Shown here one piece after another: positions 18,324 through 29,469 of a DNA stretch of 64,000 nucleotides. The position numbers and the translations under genes were made by a program. Location of the stretch: NCBI RefSeq assembly GCF_003697785.1, contig NZ_QOKZ01000004.1, forward strand, positions 310,001-374,000. The letters are read 5' to 3'. The first letter of the stretch is position 1. Each line of letters opens with the position of its first letter. The notes below the pieces were generated by a model. The model made no database searches and was not told the DNA's origin. It saw nothing but the letters and a program-made list of their open reading frames with translations. Origin of the DNA: Paracoccus alkanivorans (GTDB lineage Bacteria; Pseudomonadota; Alphaproteobacteria; Rhodobacterales; Rhodobacteraceae).

Positions 18324-18887
18324 TCAGTTGACGTTATTCGCCGGGACCGCGTCAAGCGCGGCCTGCTTCGGCTCGGTCCGGTGGAAGGTGTAGGACAGGG
18401 TAATGTCCCGCACCCAGCTTGCATCCCGATCTTCCAGAAGTTCGGGATCGACATAGAAATTGACCGGCATCTCGACCCGTTCGCCGGGTTTCAGAGTCTG
18501 CTCGGTAAAGCAGAAGCACTGGATCTTGCTGAAGTAATATCCCGCCACCTCCGGCGCGACATTATAACTGGCGGTGCCGGTGATCGTCTCGTCGGTATTG
18601 TTGACGGCCTCGTAATAGGCCATCGCGTTCTCGCCGATCCGGACATCCATCTTGGTCTGCATGGGGCGGAAGGTCCATCCCAGTTCCTCGTCCACATTGG
18701 CGTCGAAACGGACCCGGACGACCTCTTCCAGCACTTCGTCGGGAGCGGCATCTGAAACCTGCGTCGTGCCGGCAAAGCCGGTGACTCTGCAGAACCAGTT
18801 ATAGAAAGGCACGGCAGCCCAGGCCAGTGCCCCCATGGTCAGCACGACACCGACCAGTCCCAGGGCTGTACGGGATTCCCGGCTCAT
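18324..18887 (-). CDS. ctaG: Cytochrome c oxidase assembly protein CtaG (Cox11)
   Basis: CtaG delivers copper to the CuB site of subunit I. The 187-residue protein has one N-terminal membrane helix ([24 protein letters not shown]) and a periplasmic domain with the copper-binding CxC in [16 protein letters not shown]. Its start overlaps the stop of the preceding small gene by four bases. This is the Cox11 type found in Alphaproteobacteria and mitochondria. Confidence 0.96.
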   Translation of the reverse strand: MSRESRTALGLVGVVLTMGALAWAAVPFYNWFCRVTGFAGTTQVSDAAPDEVLEEVVRVRFDANVDEELGWTFRPMQTKMDVRIGENAMAYYEAVNNTDETITGTASYNVAPEVAGYYFSKIQCFCFTEQTLKPGERVEMPVNFYVDPELLEDRDASWVRDITLSYTFHRTEPKQAALDAVPANNVN

Positions 18888-19105
18888 TCGCCCACCTCCC
18901 GCCCGGCCGGGACTGCTTCTTCCCGCGGCGTGAGCGAAACGCGCGGCTGGTGATCATAGGCTTCCATCAGATCGCCTTGCCGGACCTTCACCACCGTCAG
19001 GCCAAAGACCAGTGCTGCAAAGCCGACCAGCACCAGCCCTAACCCCACATTGCGCGAATGGCGGCGGCGGTGCAGCTCGTGCTCAGTTTGTATCGGCATC
19101 ATCAT
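18884..19105 (-). CDS. Small single-helix protein of the cta operon (CoxF-like)
   Basis: This 73-residue product has a His/Arg-rich N-terminus, one membrane helix ([19 protein letters not shown]) and a charged tail. It sits between ctaB and ctaG, a place where P. denitrificans also has a small unnamed reading frame. Three ATG codons run in tandem; the first overlaps the ctaB stop (ATGA). Overlap at both ends shows it is translated with the operon. Its function is not established; a role in oxidase assembly is inferred from position. Confidence 0.85.
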   Translation of the reverse strand: MMMPIQTEHELHRRRHSRNVGLGLVLVGFAALVFGLTVVKVRQGDLMEAYDHQPRVSLTPREEAVPAGREVGE

Positions 19106-20016
19106 GTTCCCACCCAATGTTGAACCAGAAGCGCAAGGAAATGCAGGAACAGGTAATAAAGCGACAGCTTGAAGACCCGTTTCTCGGTAGCGTAACCATC
19201 GGCGATGGCGCTGTCCTCGTTCCGGCGCATGACGCGCCAACCACCAAGGATAAAGAGCGCATTCAGCAGGACGGCTACGGCAAGATAGATCGGCCCGCCG
19301 ATAGAGGTCAGCCCCAGCCAGATCGCGAAGGGTGCCAAAACCAGTGTATAGCCGAATATGTGGCGGCGCGTGACGGCACGTCCATGGGTCACCGTCAGCA
19401 TCGGCACGCCGGCCTTGTGGTAATCCTCTTTCATGAACAGCGCGAGCGCCCAGAAATGCGGCGGTGTCCAGAAAAAGATCAATGCGAACATCAGCAGGGA
19501 TTCGATACTGATGCCACCGGTCGCGCAGGCCCAACCGATCATCGGCGGGAAGGCACCCGCGGCGCCGCCGATGACGATATTCTGTGGCGTCCAGCGCTTC
19601 AGCCATATCGTGTAAATCACCACGTAGAAGAAGATCGTGAAGGCGAGGAACCCGGCGGCGAACCAGTTCGCGGCCAGCCCCAGCATCATCACCGCAATGA
19701 TCGCAAGGCCAAGCCCCAGTCCCAAAGCCTCGCCACCCGAGACGCGGCCAGACGGGATCGGGCGGCCCTGCGTGCGGCGCATTACCGCGTCGATATCGGC
19801 GTCATACCACATGTTCAACGCGCCGGACGCCCCGCCACCCAGGGCGATGAACAAAACCGAGCAAAACACAACGAAGGGATGCACAGCAACCGGCGCCACC
19901 CACAGCCCGACGAAGGCCGTGAACACCACCAGCGACATCACCCGGGGTTTCAGCAAGGCGACGTAATCGCGAAACTCCGCCTCCGGGGCACCTTCATATG
20001 CGTGGGTATCTATCAT
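19102..20016 (-). CDS. ctaB: Protohaem IX farnesyltransferase (haem O synthase)
   Basis: CtaB adds the farnesyl tail to haem B, the first step towards haem A. The 304-residue polytopic protein carries the prenyltransferase motif [20 protein letters not shown] with its aspartates and the second aspartate-containing loop near [13 protein letters not shown]. It lies between ctaC and the small CoxF-like gene, with 26 bases separating it from ctaC. Confidence 0.97.
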   Translation of the reverse strand: MIDTHAYEGAPEAEFRDYVALLKPRVMSLVVFTAFVGLWVAPVAVHPFVVFCSVLFIALGGGASGALNMWYDADIDAVMRRTQGRPIPSGRVSGGEALGLGLGLAIIAVMMLGLAANWFAAGFLAFTIFFYVVIYTIWLKRWTPQNIVIGGAAGAFPPMIGWACATGGISIESLLMFALIFFWTPPHFWALALFMKEDYHKAGVPMLTVTHGRAVTRRHIFGYTLVLAPFAIWLGLTSIGGPIYLAVAVLLNALFILGGWRVMRRNEDSAIADGYATEKRVFKLSLYYLFLHFLALLVQHWVGT

Positions 20017-20042
20017 TCCTGCGCGTATCTATGTCTGAAGGA

Positions 20043-20945
20043 TCAGTTGGCCGCGGCCAGTTCGACCCCTGAGTCGGACTCCAGCAGGGCGGCCTGCTGC
20101 TCTTCGCTCAGTGTGCCCCCCTGCTCCTCGACCCAGGCGATGTATTTTTCAGGCGAAACGGCCTTAACGACGATCGGCATGTATGCGTGGTTGATGCCGC
20201 ACAGTTCACTGCACTGACCGAAGTAGACCCCTTCCTGTTCGACATTGAACCAAAGCTGCGCGATCCGGCCCGGGACACCGTCCTGCTTGACGGCAAAGGC
20301 GGGAACCGTCCAGCTATGGATCACGTCATTGGCGGTCACCTGCACCAGCACGGTCTTGCCGACCGGGACGACGACCTCGGTATCGGTGGCAAGCAGGTAT
20401 TCATCCTCGCTATAGCCGTTCTCGGCCAGCTCTTCCTTGGTCAACATGATCGAATCGAAGCTAAGCCCGCTCTCGGGATATTCGTAGGACCAGTACCACT
20501 GGTTGCCGATGGCCTTGACCACCACGTCCGGATTCGGTGGCATCTCCTGGCTGCGGAACAGGGCCGGCAGCGAGAAGGCGCCGATCACGACCAGCACTAG
20601 CACCGGCACCAATGTCCAGACGATCTCGACCGGGGTGTTATGAGTGAACTTGGCGGGAACCGGGTTCGAGCGGCTGTTGTAGCGAAAGATTACGATCAGC
20701 AGCAGAGCGCAGACGAAAATGGTGATCAGGGTAATGATGATCAGAACGAAATGATCCAGCCACTGCTGATCGCGCGCCAGTTCGGTCACGGCAGGCTGAA
20801 AGCCCATCCCCTTTGCAACCGGCTTGCCGATCACCGGCAGCTCGCCCAGTACATCCTGTGCCAGAGCCGTTCCGGCCAACATCCCCGCCCCTGCGAGTCC
20901 CATAGCCGCTTCTGCTGCACGCCGAATCAACGCTTTTGCCATCAT
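20043..20945 (-). CDS. ctaC: Cytochrome c oxidase subunit II
   Basis: Subunit II carries the CuA centre that receives electrons from cytochrome c. The 300-residue precursor has a signal peptide (cleavage likely after GTALA), then [13 protein letters not shown] as in the P. denitrificans mature protein, two membrane helices, the aromatic WYWSYEYP region, and the CuA ligands in [13 protein letters not shown]. The start was set at the MMAKALIRR tandem ATG to give a clean signal peptide. It is the first gene of the operon and is divergent from tldD. Confidence 0.97.
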   Translation of the reverse strand: MMAKALIRRAAEAAMGLAGAGMLAGTALAQDVLGELPVIGKPVAKGMGFQPAVTELARDQQWLDHFVLIIITLITIFVCALLLIVIFRYNSRSNPVPAKFTHNTPVEIVWTLVPVLVLVVIGAFSLPALFRSQEMPPNPDVVVKAIGNQWYWSYEYPESGLSFDSIMLTKEELAENGYSEDEYLLATDTEVVVPVGKTVLVQVTANDVIHSWTVPAFAVKQDGVPGRIAQLWFNVEQEGVYFGQCSELCGINHAYMPIVVKAVSPEKYIAWVEEQGGTLSEEQQAALLESDSGVELAAAN

Positions 20946-21145
20946 TCCATCCCGTCGCGTTTGGTGAGGCCAAAATGGCCGCAAGGGCCGCACGAGGCCG
21001 CCCCTTTCCCTTTCACATAGTCCGTTCTATGACCATATCTGGACCTCTCGGGCAAGTGATACATGAGAATTAGAAATGAATTTCGGGGGCCATGCGTCCC
21101 GAAAACCCATCGCCGCACAGCCTGCGCCAACGGAGCCGGCCAACC

Positions 21146-22567
<1,422 letters not shown>

Positions 22568-22654
22568 AGATTTCTTGCGATCGGTCCTGCCGCGATAACG
22601 ATCTGTTAAGCCCTCTCGGGTTATGCCTGTCTCAGGATGAGGTAGAGGCAGGCT

Positions 22655-23824
22655 ATGGATACCGGGTTCGTTTCTTTCGGTTCACCGTCCCCCCCAAGAG
22701 CCGGAAAAGATGATGATCTTGCCTATCTCCGCCTCATCCGCTCGCGCCGGGTCGGACCGGCAACGTTCCACCGGCTGATGGATGAATATGGCAGCGCCAC
22801 CGCCGCGCTGGAGGCTCTGCCGGAAATCGCGGCAGCGGCAGGGGTCGCGGATTACGTTCCTTGCCACGAGGCCGCAGCAGTTGCCGAGATACTTGCCGGG
22901 CGCAAGGCTGGCGCAAAGCTGATCCGTCACGATTCGCCGCTCTATCCGCCTGCACTGCGCCAGATCGAGGCTGCGCCACCAATCCTGTGGGTGCGCGGCA
23001 ATCCCGCCTGGCTGAAACATAGCCCGATCGCGGTGATCGGCGCACGCAACGCCTCTTCACTGGGAATACGCATGGCCCGCGGAATGGCTGCCGGGTTGGG
23101 CGGAGTGGGGCATACCGTCGTCGCCGGGCTTGCGCGCGGGATAGATGCCGCAGCACATCAGGCGGCGCTTCCAACCGGAACCGTCGCGGTTCTGGCAGGC
23201 GGGGTGGATATCGTGTACCCGTCCGTGAATGCCGGATTGGCCGGTGAGATTGCCGAAAAAGGCGCTCTGGTTACCGAGCAGCCTCCGGGAATGGCGCCGG
23301 CGGCGCGGCACTTCCCGGCTCGGAACCGGATCATTTCGGGACTGTCGCGGGCAGTCGTGGTCATCGAGGCTGCGCATCGCTCGGGCTCGCTGATCACGGC
23401 AAAATGCGCCCTGGATCAGGGGCGCGAGGTCATGGCGATTCCCGGTCATCCGATGGATGCCCGTGCAGCGGGCTGCAATCAGCTTATCCGTGACGGCGCG
23501 CAACTGGCGCGCAGCGCCGCTGATGTTACCGAGGCGTTGAGGGCGAATGCCTCCACCGATGCCAAGGAACTGGCCGACACATACTGCCCAGTCACCGAAA
23601 CCGCCGATCCCCCCATGCCCGGTCCCGTGAATGCGCCCGGTCATGACGATCCCGTTGCATTGGAAGCCCGGCTTCTTTCACGGCTGTCACCCAGCCCGAC
23701 CGGGGAAAATGAGCTGATCCGGGATCTCGGGCTTCCCGCCTCGACTGTCAACGCCACGATCCAGGCACTGGAATTGCAGGGCAGGGTGGCACGGCTGGCA
23801 GGTGGGCGGATCGCATTGCTCTGA
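22655..23824 (+). CDS. dprA: DNA-processing protein DprA
   Basis: DprA loads RecA on incoming single-stranded DNA during natural transformation. The 389-residue protein has a SAM-like N-terminal part, the extended Rossmann core with AVIGARNASSLGIRMARG, VVAGLARGIDAAAHQAAL and RNRIISGLSRAVVVIEA, and a C-terminal winged helix (GENELIRDLGLPASTVNATI). It is 87 bases downstream of tldD on the same strand. It is complete, so it may be functional. Confidence 0.95.
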   Translation: MDTGFVSFGSPSPPRAGKDDDLAYLRLIRSRRVGPATFHRLMDEYGSATAALEALPEIAAAAGVADYVPCHEAAAVAEILAGRKAGAKLIRHDSPLYPPALRQIEAAPPILWVRGNPAWLKHSPIAVIGARNASSLGIRMARGMAAGLGGVGHTVVAGLARGIDAAAHQAALPTGTVAVLAGGVDIVYPSVNAGLAGEIAEKGALVTEQPPGMAPAARHFPARNRIISGLSRAVVVIEAAHRSGSLITAKCALDQGREVMAIPGHPMDARAAGCNQLIRDGAQLARSAADVTEALRANASTDAKELADTYCPVTETADPPMPGPVNAPGHDDPVALEARLLSRLSPSPTGENELIRDLGLPASTVNATIQALELQGRVARLAGGRIALL

Positions 23825-23896
23825 CGGCAGGAGTTGACCGGCCCTCGATGATCGGGGATTGCTGAGGCAATTTTTCGACTACCCCGGATTACCGCA

Positions 23897-24280
23897 ATGA
23901 TTAATGTCACCGCGCTCGACCATCTCGTTCTGACTGTTGCCGACCCGAGGCGCACAGCCGAGTTCTATGAGGCTCTCCTGGGAATGGAATTGCACCGGTT
24001 CGGCGAGAACCGTCTGGCCCTGCATTTCGGTCAGCAGAAGATCAACCTCCACCGCGCAGGCCACGAATTCGAGCCCAAGGCACGCAGCCCCCTGCCCGGC
24101 TCGGCCGATCTGTGCTTCCTGGTGGAAGGAACCGCCCGTGACAGCGCGGCAAAGCTGATCGAAGCAGGTGTCACGATCGAAGACGGCCCGGTCCCGCGAA
24201 CCGGCGCCACCGGGCCCATCATGTCGCTCTATTTGCGTGACCCGGACGGCAACCTGATCGAACTGGCGCATCGCTCCTGA
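23897..24280 (+). CDS. VOC-family (glyoxalase-like) protein
   Basis: The 127-residue protein is a single vicinal-oxygen-chelate module pair. It has an N-terminal DHLVLTVADPRRTAEFYEAL and the C-terminal YLRDPDGNLIELAH, whose Glu is the usual metal ligand. Members include lyases, dioxygenases and fosfomycin-type resistance proteins, so the reaction cannot be assigned. It lies between dprA and topA with 72 bases before and 85 after, and may share transcription with either. Confidence 0.8.
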   Translation: MINVTALDHLVLTVADPRRTAEFYEALLGMELHRFGENRLALHFGQQKINLHRAGHEFEPKARSPLPGSADLCFLVEGTARDSAAKLIEAGVTIEDGPVPRTGATGPIMSLYLRDPDGNLIELAHRS

Positions 24281-24365
24281 AGTCCTGCCGCTGACCGCCA
24301 GCCGTTGACAGTGCCGCTCCGGCCACCCATGTTGCCGCCCCATTGAAGTCCGTTCCGAGGTCCAT

Positions 24366-27035
24366 ATGCCCGTCGTCGTCGTCGAATCCCCGGCCAAGGC
24401 CAAAACCATCGAGAAATATCTCGGCGGTGACTATCGCGTGCTGGCCAGTTTCGGCCATGTCCGCGACTTGCCGCCCAAGGATGGCAGCGTCGATCCCGAA
24501 CAGGATTTCGCGATGAAATGGGAGGTCGCCTCCGACAGCAAGAAGCATCTCAAGGCGATCAGGGACGCGCTCAAGGAAGACGACAGCCTGATCCTCGCCA
24601 CCGACCCCGACCGCGAGGGAGAGGCGATCAGCTGGCATCTGCTCGAGGCGCTGCAAACCTCGCTGAAGGGCGGCAAGGATGTCAGCCGCGTGACTTTCAA
24701 CGCCATCACCAAGGCCGCCATCACCGAGGCGATGAAGCAGCCCCGCGAAATCGACCAGGCCCTGGTTGATGCCTATCTGGCCCGGCGTGCGCTGGATTAC
24801 CTGGTCGGCTTCAATCTCTCGCCGGTCCTGTGGCGCAAGCTGCCCGGCGCCAAATCGGCGGGCCGGGTGCAATCGGTCTGCCTGCGCCTGATCGTCGATC
24901 GCGAGATGGAGATCGAGGCATTCAAGGCGCGCGAATACTGGTCCGTCCATGCCCGGCTGGCGACACCCGCCGGAGCAGAATACGACGCGCAACTGGTGTC
25001 GCTGGCCGGTTCCAAACTGGAACGTTTCGATCTGCCCGACGCCGAGAAAGCCGCGATGGCCGTCAGCGCCGTCGCCTCCCGCGATCTCAGCGTGACCGGT
25101 GTCACCGCCAAGCCCGCCAGCCGCAACCCCTGGCCGCCTTTCATGACCTCGACCCTGCAGCAAGAGGCCAGCCGCAAGCTGGGCCTTGGGGCAAAGGCCT
25201 GCATGTCGGCGGCGCAACGGCTGTATGAGGCCGGGCTGATCACCTATATGCGGACCGACGGCATCGACATGGCTCCGGAGGCAGTGATGGCCGCCCGCGA
25301 CGCGATCAAGGCGAAGTTCGGCGAGAAATACCTGCCGAAATCGCCGCGCATGTACAAGAACAAGGCCAAGAACGCGCAGGAAGCCCATGAATGCATCCGC
25401 CCCACCGACATGATGCTGTCCCCGGACAAGCTGAAGGTCTCGGCCGAGGATCAGCGCAAGCTTTACGACCTGATCTGGAAGCGCACCATTGCCAGCCAGA
25501 TGGAAGCCGCACGGATGGAGCGCACGACGGTCGAGATCGCCAGCCCCGACGGTCAGGTCGGGCTGCGCGCCACCGGTCAGGTGATGCTCTTCGACGGTTT
25601 CCTCAAGGTTTACGATCAGGGCCGCGACGATGACGAGGGCGAGGACAGCGCCCGCCTGCCCGCCATTGCCGAGGGTGAGGTGGCCAAGCTGGTCGCCAAG
25701 GCATTCGATCCGGAATTCGCCAGGGCGAAGGAAAAGACCGACCCCGTCCCCGAGGCTCCGGCGGGTCAGCGCGCCGCCCCCGGCTTGCTGACGGATGAGG
25801 CGGCCTCGACCGCCGCACGCCAGCATTTCACCCAGCCCCCGCCCCGCTACACCGAGGCCACGCTGGTCAAGCGCATGGAGGAACTGGGCATCGGCCGGCC
25901 TTCGACCTATGCCAGCATCGTCACCACGATCCAGGACCGCGAATATGTCCGTAAGGACAAGAACCGCCTCATCCCCGAGGACAAGGGCCGGTTGGTAACG
26001 ACCTTCCTGGTCAAGTATTTCCCGCGTTATGTCAGCTATGATTTCACCGCCGACATGGAGAACGAGCTGGACGAGATCAGCGCCGGCGACCGGATGTGGC
26101 GCGATGTGCTGGGACGGTTCTGGAAGGATTTCACCAAGGCGCTGGAAGGCACCTCTGATCTGCGCATCGGCGAGGTGCTGGAGGCAATCGACGATGCGCT
26201 GGCACCGCATCTTTATCCTCCCCGTGCCGATGGCGGCGACCCGCGCGAATGCCCGCTTTGCGGCGCTGGCCGGCTGAACCTCAAGACCGCGCGCTCGGGT
26301 GGCGCCTTCATCGGCTGCTCGAACTATCCGGAATGCCGCTATACCCGCCCGCTTTCGGCCCCGGACGGTGAGGAGCCGGTCGGCGACCGGATGCTGGGCC
26401 ATGACGGTGGCGACGAGATCAGCCTGAAAACCGGCCGCTTCGGCCCCTATGTCCAGCGCGGCAAGGCAACCGAGGAGGTGCCGAAACCGCCGCGCGCCTC
26501 TATCCCCAAGGGATGGGATCCGGCCGCTATCGATCTTGAAAAGGCGCTGCAACTCCTGTCTCTACCTCGCCCCGTCGGCCCGCATCCAGATGATGGCGAG
26601 TTGATCGAGGCGGGCATCGGGCGCTATGGCCCCTATGTGAAGCATGGCCGCAAATACGCCAACCTGCCCGAGGTGGACGAGGTTTTCACCATCGGCATGA
26701 ATCGTGCGGTCGAGGTTCTGGCCGCCAAGCAGACCCGCGGGCGCGTGGCCGCCGCGCCGCTCAAGGAGCTTGGCGATCATCCGGATGGCGGATCTATCCA
26801 GGTGATGAGCGGGCGCTATGGCCCCTATGTCAAATGGGAGAAGATCAACGCGACCCTGCCCCGTGACCTTTCGCCCGAGGACATCAGCAAGGAGCAGGCT
26901 CTGGAACTGATCGCCGCCAAGGCCGCGAAATCGCCCAGGAAGGCCACGAGGAAGACAGCCGGCAAGAGCACCGGCAAGACTGCAGCCAAGAAACCGGCGG
27001 CAAAGAAGGCCACTGGTAGTAAAACGGCCGGGTAA
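24366..27035 (+). CDS. topA: DNA topoisomerase I
   Basis: TopA relaxes negative supercoils through a transient 5'-phosphotyrosine. The 889-residue protein starts with the Toprim domain (VVVESPAKAKTIEKYLG; acidic cluster in ATDPDREGEAISWHL), has the active-site Tyr at residue 294 in LITYMRTDGI, one C-terminal Cys4 zinc element (CPLCGAGRL and GCSNYPECRY), then three GRYGPYVK-type repeats. It ends with a Lys/Ala-rich tail of about 40 residues typical of alphaproteobacterial TopA. No truncation is seen. Confidence 0.97.
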   Translation: MPVVVVESPAKAKTIEKYLGGDYRVLASFGHVRDLPPKDGSVDPEQDFAMKWEVASDSKKHLKAIRDALKEDDSLILATDPDREGEAISWHLLEALQTSLKGGKDVSRVTFNAITKAAITEAMKQPREIDQALVDAYLARRALDYLVGFNLSPVLWRKLPGAKSAGRVQSVCLRLIVDREMEIEAFKAREYWSVHARLATPAGAEYDAQLVSLAGSKLERFDLPDAEKAAMAVSAVASRDLSVTGVTAKPASRNPWPPFMTSTLQQEASRKLGLGAKACMSAAQRLYEAGLITYMRTDGIDMAPEAVMAARDAIKAKFGEKYLPKSPRMYKNKAKNAQEAHECIRPTDMMLSPDKLKVSAEDQRKLYDLIWKRTIASQMEAARMERTTVEIASPDGQVGLRATGQVMLFDGFLKVYDQGRDDDEGEDSARLPAIAEGEVAKLVAKAFDPEFARAKEKTDPVPEAPAGQRAAPGLLTDEAASTAARQHFTQPPPRYTEATLVKRMEELGIGRPSTYASIVTTIQDREYVRKDKNRLIPEDKGRLVTTFLVKYFPRYVSYDFTADMENELDEISAGDRMWRDVLGRFWKDFTKALEGTSDLRIGEVLEAIDDALAPHLYPPRADGGDPRECPLCGAGRLNLKTARSGGAFIGCSNYPECRYTRPLSAPDGEEPVGDRMLGHDGGDEISLKTGRFGPYVQRGKATEEVPKPPRASIPKGWDPAAIDLEKALQLLSLPRPVGPHPDDGELIEAGIGRYGPYVKHGRKYANLPEVDEVFTIGMNRAVEVLAAKQTRGRVAAAPLKELGDHPDGGSIQVMSGRYGPYVKWEKINATLPRDLSPEDISKEQALELIAAKAAKSPRKATRKTAGKSTGKTAAKKPAAKKATGSKTAG

Positions 27036-27318
27036 GGCCGCAACCATGCGGTCGCGGACCTGTGCAGGCAGAGATTTTTCGGCCGTGCCCATCGGGGGCG
27101 GCTTGCAATAGACGGCCCTCGCCTGCGTCCGGCACGCTGGTCCACGACTCCTGAAGCGTTTCAGGTTTCCGGGCCCATCCTTATAGGCGCCGGGTGAAAC
27201 GGGCGTAAGATCGCCGTGATATAGTTGGGGAGGTTGCATCATACGACTTCCGCAACCTAATAAGCATGTTCATTGAGCCCGAATCTTGCCGAGTCTGCCT
27301 TTATCTTTAACGGAACCC

Positions 27319-29469
27319 ATGATGCTTTCATCTCAAGTGCGGCGAATCGTGAGCAGTCTCGCCCCTGAACGAACGGCCTACGCAATTGCCAAGCGAAAAT
27401 ACGGGCATCTCAAGCTTGATCACAACAATTTCAGTCACCCCGATCAGATCCGTGCTTTGCTTGGTGGATATGAACTGATCAGCTTTGATCTGTTCGACAC
27501 ACTGGTCTGGCGTGAAATGGCGCTTAACGATGTGCAGCGCAAAACTGCCGAGTTTGCCGAGCATCACATCCCCGGAGATCATGGCCCCCTGCCATCAGGC
27601 CTTCTGCTGCATGCGCGCCGCCGCCATCAGAACGAGGTCAAGCGCATGTCGATGGCCTCGAAACAGAATTATCGCAACGAAGTTGATTTGGCCGAGGTGT
27701 TTGATGGCGCATTGTCGCCCTATATCTCTGATACCACGCGCCGCGCCCGGGCCGTAGAAGCGGCGATTGCCTTCGAGATCGAGACAGAGCATCGGGTTCT
27801 CACCGTGGATCCCGCAATGCGGGAGTTGCTGATCGATTTGCGGGCCCACGGAAAAACCGTGATCCTGACATCGGACATGTATTTCTCGGAGCGCTGGCTC
27901 AAGGCGCTGCTCGACAGGCTCGGGTTGCTTGACCTGTTCGATCATGTATTCGTTTCCGCGACCGTCGGCGTGACCAAGCATAGTGGTCTGCTGTTTCAGC
28001 ATGTCGATGCGACACTGAATTCGGCGGGGCTGCGCCGCATCCACCTTGGCGACAATTGGAATAACGATGTAGTCCAGCCCCGCAAACATGGCTGGGACGC
28101 CTTGCATTATCTCAATACCGAAAATGAGATGCGCAAGGACCGGCTGGAACGGCTGAGCCGCATTGGCATCCATAAGCGCGATACCGCCGCAAAAGAGCTG
28201 ATCCGGCAGGTTCAGACCAATGATAGTTCCGAAGCCGTCATCCGGCTTATATCAGCAGGCTTCCTCAGTTTTGCTCGGCAAGTGCTGTCGACCGCGATGC
28301 TAGGTCACTATGACCGCATCCTGTTTCTGACGCGAGATGGCACGATCTTCCACCATATCCTCCGGCAGATGATCGAGAATACGGGCGCGCAAAACAGCCT
28401 GGATCTTCCGGAAATGGGGGAACTCGCCTTCAGCCGCCGGGCCGGCGTTCTGCTGACCATGCCTGATCCGAATAGCCCTGCATGGCCCGACTACATCAGG
28501 CACAATGTCGGCTGGCTGCGCGGCGAATTTGCCTCGCTTGGTGCAATCATGCGTAGTTTCGCGCTGCACCCGGATGAGCTTGAGGGCATGCGGGGGAACG
28601 ACCGCGAGGTGGATGCATGTCTCGATGCGGACGGGCGAAGCCATGTCGACTTTCACCGCCTGCTCGATGAACCCGCTCTTTTCAAACCGCTCGCTGCAGC
28701 CATGAAAGCCAAGCAGCAGCGGGTGGCGGATTACCTTGACCAGCAAGGTCTGTTCGAACCGACGCAACGCATATTGCTGGTGGATATCGGCTATTCGGGA
28801 ACAGTGCTGAAAGCATTCTCGGAGCATATGTATCGCCTTGCGGCCAAGGGTCAGAAGGTTGAAACATGTCTGGCCATGATGATGTTCGCCGCAAACCGTT
28901 TCTTTGGCGACAATCTGGGGCAAATGCACCCTCGTGCGATCATGCTGGATCCGGTAATGATCAGCCAGAAGCATTGGCGGCAGCGAGCCGCCGCGTTCAA
29001 TTTCGCGTGGCTCGAACCCTTTGCCGTAGACCGAAGCCGCGGCAGCTTGCGCGATTTCCAACCCGATGAGGGTGGCCGCTTGCAGCCGGTGTTCGCAAAA
29101 GACACCAAGGAAAACGGTTCCGTCACCCGCGCCCGGATACTGGAAATGACCCGTAAGGCCGAAGCCCTGTTGCGCCTTTCGCCTATGACGGCACGCGATG
29201 CGGACGCGGCAATCGGACGAGCAATCACCGTAAGCTTCGCCGCGCCCCGCCGCAAGACATTGCATGCGATTGACAGTCTTACCCATCAGGCCGGACTCAG
29301 CGATATCGTCGAGCACAAGCTGGTCCGCGAGGTGCGCCCATGGCGCCTGCGAAGTGATCTCCTGCGCTGTTTGCATGAGGATCGCTGGATTCAAGGCAGC
29401 ATGGCCGCTAGTGGACTTGGCTGGCTCAACCCCGTTCTTAATCGATTGCTAGGCATCATAACCCGATGA
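27319..29469 (+). CDS. Large HAD-type protein of the COG5610-like group, next to glycan genes
   Basis: The 716-residue protein has an N-terminal HAD domain with motif I ISFDLFDTLVW, motif II ILTSDMYFS, a Lys in VGVTKHSGLLF and motif IV HLGDNWNNDV. The second half has blocks such as ILFLTRDGTIFHHILRQM and ILLVDIGYSGTVLKAF that recur in proteins encoded among surface-polysaccharide glycosyltransferases. The function of this class is unknown; a role in glycan assembly is inferred. An in-frame TTG lies 33 bases upstream, but the tandem ATG is the better start. The stop overlaps the glycosyltransferase start. Confidence 0.75.
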   Translation: MMLSSQVRRIVSSLAPERTAYAIAKRKYGHLKLDHNNFSHPDQIRALLGGYELISFDLFDTLVWREMALNDVQRKTAEFAEHHIPGDHGPLPSGLLLHARRRHQNEVKRMSMASKQNYRNEVDLAEVFDGALSPYISDTTRRARAVEAAIAFEIETEHRVLTVDPAMRELLIDLRAHGKTVILTSDMYFSERWLKALLDRLGLLDLFDHVFVSATVGVTKHSGLLFQHVDATLNSAGLRRIHLGDNWNNDVVQPRKHGWDALHYLNTENEMRKDRLERLSRIGIHKRDTAAKELIRQVQTNDSSEAVIRLISAGFLSFARQVLSTAMLGHYDRILFLTRDGTIFHHILRQMIENTGAQNSLDLPEMGELAFSRRAGVLLTMPDPNSPAWPDYIRHNVGWLRGEFASLGAIMRSFALHPDELEGMRGNDREVDACLDADGRSHVDFHRLLDEPALFKPLAAAMKAKQQRVADYLDQQGLFEPTQRILLVDIGYSGTVLKAFSEHMYRLAAKGQKVETCLAMMMFAANRFFGDNLGQMHPRAIMLDPVMISQKHWRQRAAAFNFAWLEPFAVDRSRGSLRDFQPDEGGRLQPVFAKDTKENGSVTRARILEMTRKAEALLRLSPMTARDADAAIGRAITVSFAAPRRKTLHAIDSLTHQAGLSDIVEHKLVREVRPWRLRSDLLRCLHEDRWIQGSMAASGLGWLNPVLNRLLGIITR

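Noticed and set aside
24219-26552. 777-codon minus-strand open frame opposite topA
   Set aside because: Antisense shadow of topA with biased composition and no domain.
27232-27257. GGTTGC/GCAACC hairpin before the HAD-type gene
   Set aside because: Six-base stem with a 14-base loop and no T-run; too weak to call a terminator.
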